A DNA stretch of 64,000 nucleotides from CG1-02-35-72 sp045046885 (lineage in GTDB: Bacteria; Bacteroidota; Bacteroidia; Flavobacteriales; Flavobacteriaceae): contig JASFYX010000004.1 in NCBI GenBank assembly GCA_045046885.1, positions 66,854 through 130,853 of the forward strand. The letters run 5' to 3'. Each line of letters starts with the position of its first letter. Positions within the stretch are counted from its first letter, which is position 1. The notes under the pieces were generated by a model. It was not told where the DNA came from, ran no database searches, and worked only from the letters and a program-made list of their open reading frames with translations. A program made the translations under genes and the position numbers. This document shows, piece by piece, positions 52,540 to 62,253 of this stretch.

Positions 52540-54960
52540 TTTAAAATCGTCTGCATCTATATCGTAAAAACGGTTGTGCTTATCGCGACGTTTCTTTTGT
52601 TTGATTCTATAGGTAAACGACAGTAAAAATTGACGGTCGTTGTATTGTACTCTGCGCAAACTGTTGGTTAAAGCTTCTTCAGAAAATAATTTATCTATTC
52701 GTGTCTCAAATATGTCATTAACTCTAAAAGTGAGGGTTGCTTGTTTTTTGAGAATTTCTTTACTAAAGGCTATTGACGTGTATTGTATGGGTCTTAATTT
52801 GATAATTCCTACACCAAATGTTGATTGATAATTGTATTTAATTTGGAATTTAAGGCCGTTTTTAAAAGTAACCAAAGACGATACGTTGGTGTACCATCTA
52901 AACTCAACATCGTCATACAAGGCATCTATTGTTTTACTGATATCGACATTAAAAAATGAAGAATTGGCTCTTAAACGGATACGTTTAATAGGGTAGTAGG
53001 TCAGGTTTAAATCGCCTCCCAAAATAGAATAATTACCGTTATTTATGGGTTTGCGTTTGAAAATTGTAAAACCATCGCTTGTTGTTAAATTTGTTTTTTC
53101 TAGAATATACGTCAGTAAGTCTTTTGAATAAGAATAATAAAGTGAGGTGCCCAAACGCAACGACTTAAATTTTTTGTAATAACTTAACTCAACAAAATCT
53201 GTGTAATACGGATTCAAATCTAAGTTACCTACTGTTTGAAAACGCTCATTAGAAAAGCTTATAAACGGGTTAATATTGCGCAAACTAGGGCGGTCTATGC
53301 TTCGGCTATAACTAAGGCTTAAAGTACTTTTATCTTTAAATTTGTAGCTCAAACTGGCAGAAGGAAAAATATCGGTATAGTCTTTTTTGTTATTAGAATT
53401 AGCATTTAACAAACCAATATTTATATTTGTATTTTCTATGCGCAAACCAAAAGAATAAGACCATTTTTTATAATTAGAATATTGTAAATAAGCCGCATTA
53501 ATGGTCTCGTCATATTTTACGGTATCGTCAAAACCGCCAATAGTATTAAAAGTGTTGGTTGTATTGTCTCGTTCGCTTACCTTATAATTGTTATTGTAAT
53601 TTCTAGTGGCACTTTTAATTCCAGTTTCTATTTGGGCATTTTTACCTACAGGTAAAGTATAATCGGTTTGAAAAAGATAGGAGTCTAATTTTTGATCTTT
53701 GGTTACATTTTGTTCTTTATTTGGTGCAGAAGGGAAAGTGTTTTCTTCTAAAATAAGTCCCAAGGCATTGGCTTTGGCATGATTGTAACTAAAATCGACA
53801 GATATATTTTCGCCTTCTTTTTTTAAATCTCTTACCAGACTAAGCGTGTATTCGTAGCGATCTACATTGTTGTCGTTATCTTCTTTTCTATTTGATGTTT
53901 TTATTAAGGTATTTGACGCGTCAAAATCGTTTAAAAAACTGCGTGTGTTGTAGTTTTTATCGCGCGTTTTAAATAAAACAGAAGCGGTTAATATTGTTTT
54001 AGTATTTAAGTAAAAGTCGGCGCCAAAGTTTGTTAAAAAGGAATTGGCTTGTTTTGTTGTCTTATCATTTTCTTCAAAAAAGCCGGTTGTGGTCAGACTC
54101 TGATTTAAATATTCTTGTGTTACCAATTCTTTTTCGGGATTGCTACTGTGATTGTAGCCTGTTGTAGAAAAGAAATTAACAGTTTTAGATCTGTAATTTA
54201 TATTAGCCGATAAACCGTCGTCATCAGGCATGCCTATATGGGTTTCTATAGAGGTATTTAAGCCCATCCCTTTGCCTTTTTTAAGAATGATATTTAGAAT
54301 ACCCCCGCTACTTTCAGCATCGTATTTAGCCGATTTATTGGTGATAATTACAACCTTTTCTATAGAATTGGCAGGGATAGCTGTTAAATTACTCATATCG
54401 CCATCTACAATTCCCGAAGGCTTGCCATTAATTAATATCTGAATATTACTGTTATTTCTTATGCTGACAGAATTATCGGCGCCCACGCTAACGTAAGGAG
54501 CATTGTCTAAAACCGTAAGCGCAGTACCGCCGGCATTGGCAATATCTTTAGAGACATTGTATATTTTTTTATCTAGCTTAAATTCAACGATGTCTTTTGT
54601 GTAATTCAGTTCAACAGCTTTTAGCTTATCTACATTATAATTTAAAATGATGACTCCTAAGTTTGTGTTTTTAGTAAGATTTTGGGTAACCGTATAATTT
54701 TTAAACGATAAAAAACTAACCGTTATTTTATATGTTCCGACAGGTACGTTTAAACTGAATTTTCCTTTTTTGTTTGTTGTTGTGCCTAAGCTGGTATTAT
54801 GGATATTATTTTCTAGAAATACGCTGGCATATTCTAAAGGTTTTTTTGTAGAACTATCTAAAATTTTACCTGTTAGGATTATTTTATCTGATGCTTTTTT
54901 TTGGGCTTTTAAGACAGTAAAACTCAACAAAAAACACAGACTTAATATAAGATGCTTCAT
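52537..54960 (-). CDS. TonB-receptor-like outer-membrane beta-barrel protein
   Basis: An 807-residue outer-membrane protein with a signal peptide ending at TVLKAQ. A carboxypeptidase-D-like regulatory domain (ILTGKILDSSTKKPLEYASVFLEN) is followed by a plug-like domain (NNSNIQILINGKPSGIVDGD, AKYDAESSGGILNIILKKGKG) and the outer-membrane barrel family common in Bacteroidota. A Lys/Arg-rich tail (QKKRRDKHNRFYDIDADDFK) follows the last strand, which is unusual because barrels normally end on an aromatic residue. The substrate is unknown. Confidence 0.9.
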   Translation of the reverse strand: MKHLILSLCFLLSFTVLKAQKKASDKIILTGKILDSSTKKPLEYASVFLENNIHNTSLGTTTNKKGKFSLNVPVGTYKITVSFLSFKNYTVTQNLTKNTNLGVIILNYNVDKLKAVELNYTKDIVEFKLDKKIYNVSKDIANAGGTALTVLDNAPYVSVGADNSVSIRNNSNIQILINGKPSGIVDGDMSNLTAIPANSIEKVVIITNKSAKYDAESSGGILNIILKKGKGMGLNTSIETHIGMPDDDGLSANINYRSKTVNFFSTTGYNHSSNPEKELVTQEYLNQSLTTTGFFEENDKTTKQANSFLTNFGADFYLNTKTILTASVLFKTRDKNYNTRSFLNDFDASNTLIKTSNRKEDNDNNVDRYEYTLSLVRDLKKEGENISVDFSYNHAKANALGLILEENTFPSAPNKEQNVTKDQKLDSYLFQTDYTLPVGKNAQIETGIKSATRNYNNNYKVSERDNTTNTFNTIGGFDDTVKYDETINAAYLQYSNYKKWSYSFGLRIENTNINIGLLNANSNNKKDYTDIFPSASLSYKFKDKSTLSLSYSRSIDRPSLRNINPFISFSNERFQTVGNLDLNPYYTDFVELSYYKKFKSLRLGTSLYYSYSKDLLTYILEKTNLTTSDGFTIFKRKPINNGNYSILGGDLNLTYYPIKRIRLRANSSFFNVDISKTIDALYDDVEFRWYTNVSSLVTFKNGLKFQIKYNYQSTFGVGIIKLRPIQYTSIAFSKEILKKQATLTFRVNDIFETRIDKLFSEEALTNSLRRVQYNDRQFLLSFTYRIKQKKRRDKHNRFYDIDADDFK

Positions 54961-54962
54961 TC

Positions 54963-54992
54963 AATTTTTAGATTTGCGCAATCTAAAAAAAA
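54963..54992. promoter_or_regulatory. near-palindrome immediately before the receptor gene
   Basis: TTTTTAGATT and AATCTAAAAA flank TGCGC just 2 bases above the receptor ATG (minus strand). The near-palindrome AGATTTGCGCAATCT could be an operator or a translation-blocking hairpin. No T-tract follows, so it is not a terminator. Confidence 0.45.
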
Positions 54993-55063
54993 AAACGACT
55001 TAAACAAATAGCGGAAATAGGTATTTTTTGACTTTTTTTACACCCAAAAAAGAGACATGAAAA

Positions 55064-55402
55064 TTATAAAATTGTTTTAATTATTTGAGGAGGACGCCCC
55101 ACAACAGCTTGTCCATTATTTATAACTATTGGACGTTCAATTAGTTTTGGGAAGTCGGCCATTGCCTTTAATACAGCGTCATCCGACAAGTCTTTTCCTT
55201 TAAAACTTTCTTTCCAAATAGCCTCATTTTTGCGGACTAAATCTATGGGTTTACATCCCAAAAGTTTTATAATTTCTTGAAGTTCTGTTAAAGTTGGTGG
55301 CGTTTTTAGGTAGTCAACTATTTCAAAATTCATGTGCGAGTCGTTTAATATTTGTAAGCCTTCGCGACTCTTGCTACAACGCGGATTGTGGTAAATTTTC
55401 AT
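55064..55402 (-). CDS. arsC: arsenate reductase-like (ArsC family)
   Basis: A 112-residue thioredoxin-fold protein of the glutaredoxin-dependent ArsC/Spx group. IYHNPRCSKSREGLQIL carries the active Cys9, matching the YHNPxCxxSR start of ArsC. VVGRPPQII near the end corresponds to the CRP/GRP loop. It likely reduces arsenate, but the family also holds regulators (YffB, Spx); here the single N-terminal Cys without CxxC argues against Spx. No other ars gene is nearby. Confidence 0.85.
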   Translation of the reverse strand: MKIYHNPRCSKSREGLQILNDSHMNFEIVDYLKTPPTLTELQEIIKLLGCKPIDLVRKNEAIWKESFKGKDLSDDAVLKAMADFPKLIERPIVINNGQAVVGRPPQIIKTIL

Positions 55403-55473
55403 AAGATTTTAATTAAATTAATTAGCGTTTCAAAGTTATAGAATTCAACTCAATTTTGCCTAAAATTTAATAG

Positions 55474-55481
55474 TATATTTG
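55474..55481 (+). promoter_or_regulatory. -7 promoter element of tatD-ogt
   Basis: TATATTTG, an exact TAnnTTTG match, 5 bases before the tatD ATG; a nearly leaderless message is implied. Confidence 0.55.
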
Positions 55482-55486
55482 TTGTA

Positions 55487-56251
55487 ATGATTTTAACAGA
55501 CACACATACACATTTATACAGCTCGCAATTTGATGCCGATAGGGCAACTGTTATTCAAAATGCTATTGATGCAAATGTCACCCGTTTTTTTATTCCGGCT
55601 ATAGACAGAAGCTACCATGAAAGTATGTTTGCGCTTGAAGCGGATTTTAAGAATATGCACCTTATGATGGGTTTGCACCCCACGTCAGTTAAAGACAATT
55701 ATAGAGAAGAATTAGCCTTGGTTAAAAGCTATCTCAATAAAAGACCTTTCTGTGCCGTAGGCGAAATAGGGATTGATTTATATTGGGATAAAACTTTTTT
55801 AAAACAGCAACAAGAGGCTTTTAGAACACAGATAACTTGGGCGAAAGAGTTTAAGCTTCCTATAGCCATCCATTGCCGAGAAGCTTTTGATGAAATATTC
55901 GCCATTTTAGAAGCAGAAAAAAGTCCCGATTTACACGGTATTTTTCATTGTTTTACAGGAAGCTTAAAACAAGCCCAAAAAGCTATTTCGTATAATATGA
56001 AATTAGGCATAGGAGGTGTGGTGACTTTTAAAAATGGAAAAATAGATACATTTCTCAATCAAATACCTTTAGAACACATTGTTTTAGAAACAGATGCGCC
56101 TTATTTAGCGCCCACACCTTACAGAGGTAAGCGCAATGAAAGCAGTTATATAAAGTTGGTGGCCGAAAAATTAGCCTTAATTTATGGGCTTCCTATTACA
56201 GAAATAGCAAAAGTAACCACTCAAAATTCAAAAGATGTCTTTAAAATCTAA
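55487..56251 (+). CDS. tatD: TatD-family metal-dependent hydrolase/DNase
   Basis: A 254-residue TIM-barrel hydrolase. HTHLYSSQFDADR (HxH metal site), GEIGIDLYWD, AIHCREAFDEI, GIFHCFTGS and LETDAPYLAP give the complete metal centre. TatD enzymes act as 3'-5' DNA exonucleases in repair and DNA turnover. The end overlaps the next gene by 17 bases, so expression of the two is coupled. Confidence 0.93.
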   Translation: MILTDTHTHLYSSQFDADRATVIQNAIDANVTRFFIPAIDRSYHESMFALEADFKNMHLMMGLHPTSVKDNYREELALVKSYLNKRPFCAVGEIGIDLYWDKTFLKQQQEAFRTQITWAKEFKLPIAIHCREAFDEIFAILEAEKSPDLHGIFHCFTGSLKQAQKAISYNMKLGIGGVVTFKNGKIDTFLNQIPLEHIVLETDAPYLAPTPYRGKRNESSYIKLVAEKLALIYGLPITEIAKVTTQNSKDVFKI

Positions 56252-56726
56252 CAAAATTGCCTATTGTAAAACACCTATCGGTACAGCAGAATTGACAGCC
56301 AATTCAAAGGGATTGTTATCGGTTAAAATTACTGATGTAGATTTTGAATCCGTTTCTCATGAAATCCCTAGAGGTTTATCAAAACCAGTTAAACAATTAA
56401 CCGCTTATTTTTATGGTGACTTAAAGAAATTCGATTTAAAATTAAATCTTCAAGGGACAAAATTTCAAAAAAAAGTATGGCAACTGCTCCAAAAAGTGCC
56501 TTATGGCAAAACGCTATCGTATTTAGAATTAGCCAGACAATTTGGTGATGAAAGTGCTATAAGAGCTGTGGCGCATGCCAATGCTGTTAATCCGCTTTGG
56601 ATTGTCATTCCGTGTCACCGCGTCATAGGTAGCGACGGTAGTTTAACAGGTTATGCGGGCGGTTTATGGCGTAAAGAATGGTTGCTTAATCACGAACAAA
56701 ATACACGCCAAACAAAACTATTTTAA
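56235..56726 (+). CDS. ogt: methylated-DNA-protein cysteine methyltransferase
   Basis: A 163-residue alkyltransferase. The active site PCHRV is in WIVIPCHRVIGSDGSLTGYA, with the helix-turn-helix part KVPYGKTLSYLELARQFGDE before it. It removes O6-alkyl groups from guanine by irreversible transfer to its Cys. No Ada regulatory domain is attached. Its overlap with tatD forms a small DNA-repair operon. Confidence 0.94.
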   Translation: MSLKSNKIAYCKTPIGTAELTANSKGLLSVKITDVDFESVSHEIPRGLSKPVKQLTAYFYGDLKKFDLKLNLQGTKFQKKVWQLLQKVPYGKTLSYLELARQFGDESAIRAVAHANAVNPLWIVIPCHRVIGSDGSLTGYAGGLWRKEWLLNHEQNTRQTKLF

Positions 56727-56759
56727 ACTAATTCAAGTTTTTATACGTTAGCATTTTGT

Positions 56760-59700
56760 ATGAAAAAGCTTATTCTGATTTTTATTCTCTTTGTGGGCTT
56801 TGTATCCTACAGTCAAATAAGGCCTACGCATTCAAAAATTAAACAGCTTGCCCTCAAAAAGGACAGTATTTTTTTAGAGAAGTTTAGTATAAGTCCGTTT
56901 AATTTTAAGCTTTTAGACAGTGTTAAAAATGTCATAGCTAAAGCGGATTATAAAATAGATTTTGCAAAAGCGTTATTAGTGATTTCTTCTAAAAAGTATC
57001 CTAAAATTCAGATTTTTTATGACCTACTTCCTGAATTTTTAACCAAGACTTATAAGAAGTTTGACACCAAATTAATTGTCCCCAATGGATCAGGTTTAAG
57101 TAAAGCTTATAGATTAACCCAGCCGAAAAGAGTAGGCTTCTCTAAACCTTTCGATGGTTTGAATTCAAGTGGCAGTATTTCTAGAAGTATCAATTTAGGA
57201 AACAATCAAAATACAGGACTTAATTCTAATTTCGATTTACAAATATCGGGAAAACTCTCTAAGGATGTCAGTTTAAGAGCTTCTATAACCGATAATAATG
57301 TGGCTTTACAAAATGGAGGTTTTACGCAGCAGCTAAATGAGTTCGACCGTGTTTTTATAGAAATGTTTACCGATAGATGGCGTATTAGAGCCGGTGATGT
57401 TGATGTAGAAAACAACAGTACAAAATTCTTAAGGTTTAACAAAAAAGTATCGGGAGTTGCGGTAGCAGCGACCCTAAAACCTAAAAAAATGAAGGCTTCT
57501 GCTTCTGCGGCTGTCGTTAAAGGGCGCTATTTTAAATACACTTTTAACGGGCAGGAAGCCAATCAAGGGCCTTACCGTATTAAGGGGCCAAATGGGCAAG
57601 AATTTGTACTTATTGTGGCGGGTAGTGAGACGGTTTATATAAACGGTTCTCCTTTAAAACGCGGTGAGAATAACGATTATGTCCTCGATTATAACAATGC
57701 TCAAATAACCTTTAACAGTACTTTCCCTGTTACGGCCAATATGCGTATTGTGGTAGAATATCAGTTTACCGACCGTAATTTTACACGCTTTGTGTCGTAC
57801 AATTCATTTAATTATCAATCCGATAAATTACAGGTAGGGGCTTATTTTTACAACGAAAATGATGCTAAAAATCAGCCCGTACAACTCAGTTTGACAGCTG
57901 AACAACAAGCCCTTTTAGCACAAAGTGGCGATACCGATACAAATACCTTAGTTTCTTCGGCGGTTTTGGTACCTTTTGACGCCAATAAAGTTTTGTATAA
58001 AAAAGTACGCCAAAACACTACCGTATATTTTGAAATTTCTAACAATCCTTTGGATTCTCTTTATGAAGTGACGTTTAGTTTTATGGGAAGTCAAAAAGGC
58101 GATTATATTTTAACACGCAGTACCACCAACGGCCGTATTTTTGAGTATGTAGTTCCTGTAAATAGTATTAAACAAGGCGATTACAGTCCGCTTATAAAGT
58201 TGGTGGCGCCCGATAAATTGCAAGTGGCTGTTATTAATTCTGTTTTTAAACCCAATAAAAAAAGTACTTTTAAGTCGGAAGTGGCTTTTAGTAATTTCGA
58301 CAAAAACTTGTTTTCTAATTTACAAGATGCCGATAATAAAGGGGCTGCTGCTAAGTTTAGTTACAATCAGGTTTTAGCCGATAAAAAATGGCAGTGGACT
58401 TCACAAATTGATTACGAATATACTTCAGAAAATTTTAAAACCGTAGAACGTTACAGGACGGTAGAATTTAACCGTGATTGGAATTTAGACACTTCGCTTA
58501 AAGGTGCTCAAAATTTAGTCACGTTAAAAACGCTTTTAAAAAAGGACAATACGCAATTTGTTTATGCTTTCCGTCATTTTAATTTCGGTGCTAATTACAG
58601 CGCTAACAGTCATAAAATAAACACCACAATACACACAAAGAAGTTTTATGCTGTGCTTAATTCAAGTTATTTACAGAGCACGTCGGCCTTGCAAGATGGG
58701 ACTTTCTTTAGACTGAATTCTAAAATAGACAAGCAATTTACTAAGACTTGGCTAGGAGCGTCGTTTGAAGCCGAATCGCATAAACAGAAAGATAAAAATA
58801 CCCAATTATTGCTAGGACAGAGTCAGCAATTTAAAGATTTAAGCATGTATTGGGGTTTGGGAGATTCTACAAAAGTGTATGTGAAATTGGGGTATAGCAT
58901 CCGTGAAAACGACAGTATTTACAATACTAAACTCCAAAAGGTAAGCCGTTCTAATACCTATTTTATCAAGTCGCGCATTCTGAAAAGCAAAGCGTCGCAA
59001 TTAAATTTATATGCCAATTACAGAAAGGTTAACAATATTTTTTTAGCCAATGACGTCTCTTTAAATGCACGTGTGGTTTATACACAGAGCTTGTTTAAAA
59101 ATAAGCTCAGATTTAACACGGTTTACGAAACAAATTCGGGTAGTTTGGCGCAACAAGAATTTACGTATTTGGCTGTAGATGACGGGCAGGGATTTTATAC
59201 CTGGATAGATTACAATAATAACGGTGTGCAAGAACTGAACGAATTTGAAATAGCTGTTTTTAAAGATCAGGCCAATTTTATACGCCTCTTTTTACCCGAT
59301 GTTACTTTCTTAAAAACACATTTAAACAGGTTTAGCCAATCTGTTGTGCTGAATCCGAGCGTGTGGCGTACCAAATCAGGCTTTAAAAAATGGATTTCAC
59401 ATTTTATAAATCAGACTTTTGTACTGATTGAAAATAACAAATTAAGAACGGGAAACAGCTTTAATTTAAATCCGTTTGATGTGAATAGTGCTTCTGTTGT
59501 GGGCTTGCAATACAGCTTGCGCAACAGCTTGTTTTACAACAGAGGGCGTCAGCATTTTTCTACAACTTATAATTACACCCGCTCAAAAAATGTTTCAAAT
59601 TTAATAACAGGCAGTCAAGAAAACGACACCCGCAGTCACCAATTGCTTTTTACCCATAAACTGGGCAAATACTGGCTACTGGATGTTGCTAATTCGGCAG

Positions 59701-60149
59701 TGAGCAACAAGAGTTTAACAGAAAGTTTTATCAACAGAAATTACCGGTTAAATCAGTATAAATTTTCGCCAAAACTCACTTATTTGTACACCAAAAAAAC
59801 CAGTATTGATTTTAACTATACTTTTGAAGATAGTCAAAATAAAGAGGCCGGTTTAGAAACGCTACAAACCCATAAAATAGGATTGCATTTGCAACACAAC
59901 AGCACACAAAAATTAGCTTTGCAGAGCAGTATAGATGTGTTTGTCAATAATTTTAAAGGAAATAGCAACAGTCCTGTGGCGTTTCAGATGTTAAAGGGTT
60001 TACAACCCGGTACTAATTTTACGTGGAATTTTAGCCTTCAAAAACAAATATCGAATTACTTAGATTTTAACTTGGGTTATTTTGGACGTAAGTCGGCTAA
60101 TTCTAAAGTGATTCATACCGGTACGGTACAGTTAAGAGCTAATTTTTAG
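56760..60149 (+). CDS. giant outer-membrane beta-barrel protein, SprA-like motifs
   Basis: An 1129-residue exported protein with a signal peptide ending at SYSQ. After a 100-residue leader it has ISRSINLGNNQNTGLNSNFD and LQISGKLSKDVSLRASITDN, a beta-rich domain with IVAGSETVYINGSPLKRG and DYVLDYNNAQITF, and a long barrel region with amphipathic strands to the C-terminus (QLRANF, terminal Phe). TWIDYNNNGVQELNEFEIA recurs in large Bacteroidota surface proteins. The style resembles SprA, the T9SS translocon, but it is about half that size. Function is unknown; a conserved outer-membrane channel or assembly factor is my best guess. Confidence 0.8.
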   Translation: MKKLILIFILFVGFVSYSQIRPTHSKIKQLALKKDSIFLEKFSISPFNFKLLDSVKNVIAKADYKIDFAKALLVISSKKYPKIQIFYDLLPEFLTKTYKKFDTKLIVPNGSGLSKAYRLTQPKRVGFSKPFDGLNSSGSISRSINLGNNQNTGLNSNFDLQISGKLSKDVSLRASITDNNVALQNGGFTQQLNEFDRVFIEMFTDRWRIRAGDVDVENNSTKFLRFNKKVSGVAVAATLKPKKMKASASAAVVKGRYFKYTFNGQEANQGPYRIKGPNGQEFVLIVAGSETVYINGSPLKRGENNDYVLDYNNAQITFNSTFPVTANMRIVVEYQFTDRNFTRFVSYNSFNYQSDKLQVGAYFYNENDAKNQPVQLSLTAEQQALLAQSGDTDTNTLVSSAVLVPFDANKVLYKKVRQNTTVYFEISNNPLDSLYEVTFSFMGSQKGDYILTRSTTNGRIFEYVVPVNSIKQGDYSPLIKLVAPDKLQVAVINSVFKPNKKSTFKSEVAFSNFDKNLFSNLQDADNKGAAAKFSYNQVLADKKWQWTSQIDYEYTSENFKTVERYRTVEFNRDWNLDTSLKGAQNLVTLKTLLKKDNTQFVYAFRHFNFGANYSANSHKINTTIHTKKFYAVLNSSYLQSTSALQDGTFFRLNSKIDKQFTKTWLGASFEAESHKQKDKNTQLLLGQSQQFKDLSMYWGLGDSTKVYVKLGYSIRENDSIYNTKLQKVSRSNTYFIKSRILKSKASQLNLYANYRKVNNIFLANDVSLNARVVYTQSLFKNKLRFNTVYETNSGSLAQQEFTYLAVDDGQGFYTWIDYNNNGVQELNEFEIAVFKDQANFIRLFLPDVTFLKTHLNRFSQSVVLNPSVWRTKSGFKKWISHFINQTFVLIENNKLRTGNSFNLNPFDVNSASVVGLQYSLRNSLFYNRGRQHFSTTYNYTRSKNVSNLITGSQENDTRSHQLLFTHKLGKYWLLDVANSAVSNKSLTESFINRNYRLNQYKFSPKLTYLYTKKTSIDFNYTFEDSQNKEAGLETLQTHKIGLHLQHNSTQKLALQSSIDVFVNNFKGNSNSPVAFQMLKGLQPGTNFTWNFSLQKQISNYLDFNLGYFGRKSANSKVIHTGTVQLRANF

Positions 60150-60221
60150 GCTTCGGCTTTGCTCAGCCCGACTATAAGATTAAACCTAGTATTTTGTCAG
60201 GCTGAGCGGAGTCGAAGCCTA
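60150..60221. repeat. inverted pair of CTGAGCGGAGTCGAAG repeats
   Basis: GGCTTCGGCTTTGCTCAGCCC on the left and GGCTGAGCGGAGTCGAAGCC on the right form an imperfect stem of about 20 bases around 30 bases. It directly follows the giant protein's stop and may serve as its terminator. Confidence 0.65.
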
Positions 60222-60277
60222 CTCACTAATTTTTTCTGATTTAACACGAGCGTGATCCTCGTGCCAATGGAGTAATT

Positions 60278-60376
60278 TTATTTAGCTTTCTTTAAGCGCT
60301 TTGCTGCCCTTTTTTCTTTGGCTGTTTTAGCAGGCTCTTTTTTAACGTTTTTCTTTGCGTTGAGTCCTTTTCCCAT
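60278..60376 (-). CDS. 32-residue highly basic protein, function unknown
   Basis: A small gene on the minus strand: MGKGLNAKKNVKKEPAKTAK and then EKRAAKRLKKAK, stop. Fifteen of 32 residues are Lys or Arg. I recall similar short KKEPAKTAKEK proteins in other Flavobacteriaceae, which supports its being real, and the codon pattern is that of a conserved peptide rather than noise. It may bind nucleic acid or ribosomes, by charge only. A TACCTTTA-like -7 element lies upstream. The 174-base gap above it shows nothing else. Confidence 0.7.
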   Translation of the reverse strand: MGKGLNAKKNVKKEPAKTAKEKRAAKRLKKAK

Positions 60377-60550
60377 GATGTTTTTTTTTAATTATTTAAA
60401 TTTAGTTAAAGGTAGGTATAAATTGTATATATATTTCAGGACGGGTCATTAATGAACACAACTTGTTATAAAGAAACAAATATAACTGTTTATTGTTATT
60501 TTATTTGAGGATAAACTATAACGTTTTTTTTAATCACTTTATAATTTAGA

Positions 60551-62248
60551 TTAATACCCCGCCGCACTATCATCACCACGGTAATCGGCGCCGCCTTCTA
60601 AAGTACCATTGGGTAAACTTAAAATAGCATCTACTTTCCCTATAATACGGGTACGCCCTTGGTTAATTTTATAACCTTTGTCTTGTAGTTGTTTTATTAA
60701 TAAACTGTCAAAACCTTTGGGTTCAAATATGACCAAATCGGGCAACCATTGGTGGTGGAAGCGTGGCGCATTAACAGCTTCTTGCATACCCATTTTAAAT
60801 TCAGAGACATTCAAAATAGTTTGCATAACCGAGGTAATAATGGTTGAGCCTCCCGGCGCGCCTAAAACCATAAATAGTTTACCGTTCCTCTCTACAACGG
60901 TAGGCGTCATAGAACTCAACATACGTTTTTGAGGTTTGATTGAATTGGCTTTAGCACCTATCAACCCAAACATATTGGGCGTTCCTGGTTTAGAACTGAA
61001 GTCGTCCATTTCATTGTTTAAAAAGAAACCGCCTTCAGATACAAAAACTTTCGAGCCAAAAGCCCCGTTTAAAGTAGTGGTAACCGCCACGGCATTACCC
61101 ATTTTGTCAACAATAGAGTAGTGGGTAGTTTCATCGCTTTCGTAACCTATAATATTACCGTGGGCGACATCGGCAGAAGAAGTGGCTTTATCCCAAGAGA
61201 AATTAGCCATACGACGTTGCGCATATTGTGCTGATATCAAGGTGTCTATAGGAATTCTAACAAAGTCAGGGTCGCCCAAAAAGAAAGACCTGTCGGCAAA
61301 AGCACGACGTTCTGCTTCTGTAATTAACTGAATGGCTTTAACAGAATTATGTCCGTATGAGGCGATGTCATAAGGTTCTATGGCTTTAAAAATTTGCGCT
61401 TCACAAATACCCCCGCTTGAAGGTGGCGACATAGAGATGACTTTTAAATCTTTATAGGTAAATTCAATAGCTTTGCGCCATTGGGCTTTGTACAATTCCA
61501 AATCTTTTTTAGTGATAATACCGCCCAATTTTTTGACGTAATTGACCAACATATCGGCCGTTTTACCTTTGTAGAATTCGGCTTCACCGTTGTCACGGAT
61601 GCGTTCTAAAGTTTTGGCCAGTTGGGCGTATTTAATGGTATCGCCTTCGTGCCACTCTTTATCCAAAAAGATGGTATGGTCATTCGCTTTTGCAAAGAGA
61701 TTGCGATAATGTGCCATACTTTTCGCTTGTTTTTTGGTAACCACAACACCGCGTTTGGCCAAATCTATAGCTGGCTGAATAAGTTTTGTAAATGGCAATG
61801 AGCCAAATTTTTCGTGTACACGAAACAAGCCTGCAATACTACCGGGAACGCCTACAGCCATAGCGCCTAGAATACTTTTGCCTTTAATAACATTGCCCTT
61901 TTTATCGAGGTACATATCTTTTGTAGCGGCCAGTGGCGCTTTTTCACGAAAATCTAAAGCACCTGTTTTACCGTCTTTTGTACGATACACCATAAAACCG
62001 CCCCCGCCTAAATTTCCGGCAAACGGATACGATACGGCTAAAGCCAGATGCGTGGCAATCATCGCGTCAAAAGCATTACCGCCTTGTTTCATAATGTTAA
62101 CACCAATAGCCGCCGATTCGGGGCGGGCGCAAACCACCATAGCGTTTTTAGCCATAAGGCCGCGTTTAATTTTATTGGATTTTAAAGGGGCTTGAGTACA
62201 TTCTACAAAAAGAAAGATACTTAATAGGAGCAAAGCAATTTTTTTCAT
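60551..62248 (-). CDS. ggt: gamma-glutamyltranspeptidase
   Basis: A 565-residue Ntn-hydrolase precursor. A signal peptide with LFLFVEC suggests a lipoprotein (Cys16). The chain matures by self-cleavage before the nucleophile Thr in DETTHYSIVDKMGNAV. GGGGFMVYRTKDG-like LGGGGFMVYR, the binding loop NNEMDDFS and APGGSTIITSVMQ complete the active site. It hydrolyses glutathione and gamma-glutamyl peptides in the periplasm. It lies 5 bases downstream of acpH, so the two share a message. Confidence 0.95.
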   Translation of the reverse strand: MKKIALLLLSIFLFVECTQAPLKSNKIKRGLMAKNAMVVCARPESAAIGVNIMKQGGNAFDAMIATHLALAVSYPFAGNLGGGGFMVYRTKDGKTGALDFREKAPLAATKDMYLDKKGNVIKGKSILGAMAVGVPGSIAGLFRVHEKFGSLPFTKLIQPAIDLAKRGVVVTKKQAKSMAHYRNLFAKANDHTIFLDKEWHEGDTIKYAQLAKTLERIRDNGEAEFYKGKTADMLVNYVKKLGGIITKKDLELYKAQWRKAIEFTYKDLKVISMSPPSSGGICEAQIFKAIEPYDIASYGHNSVKAIQLITEAERRAFADRSFFLGDPDFVRIPIDTLISAQYAQRRMANFSWDKATSSADVAHGNIIGYESDETTHYSIVDKMGNAVAVTTTLNGAFGSKVFVSEGGFFLNNEMDDFSSKPGTPNMFGLIGAKANSIKPQKRMLSSMTPTVVERNGKLFMVLGAPGGSTIITSVMQTILNVSEFKMGMQEAVNAPRFHHQWLPDLVIFEPKGFDSLLIKQLQDKGYKINQGRTRIIGKVDAILSLPNGTLEGGADYRGDDSAAGY

Positions 62249-62253
62249 GTTTA

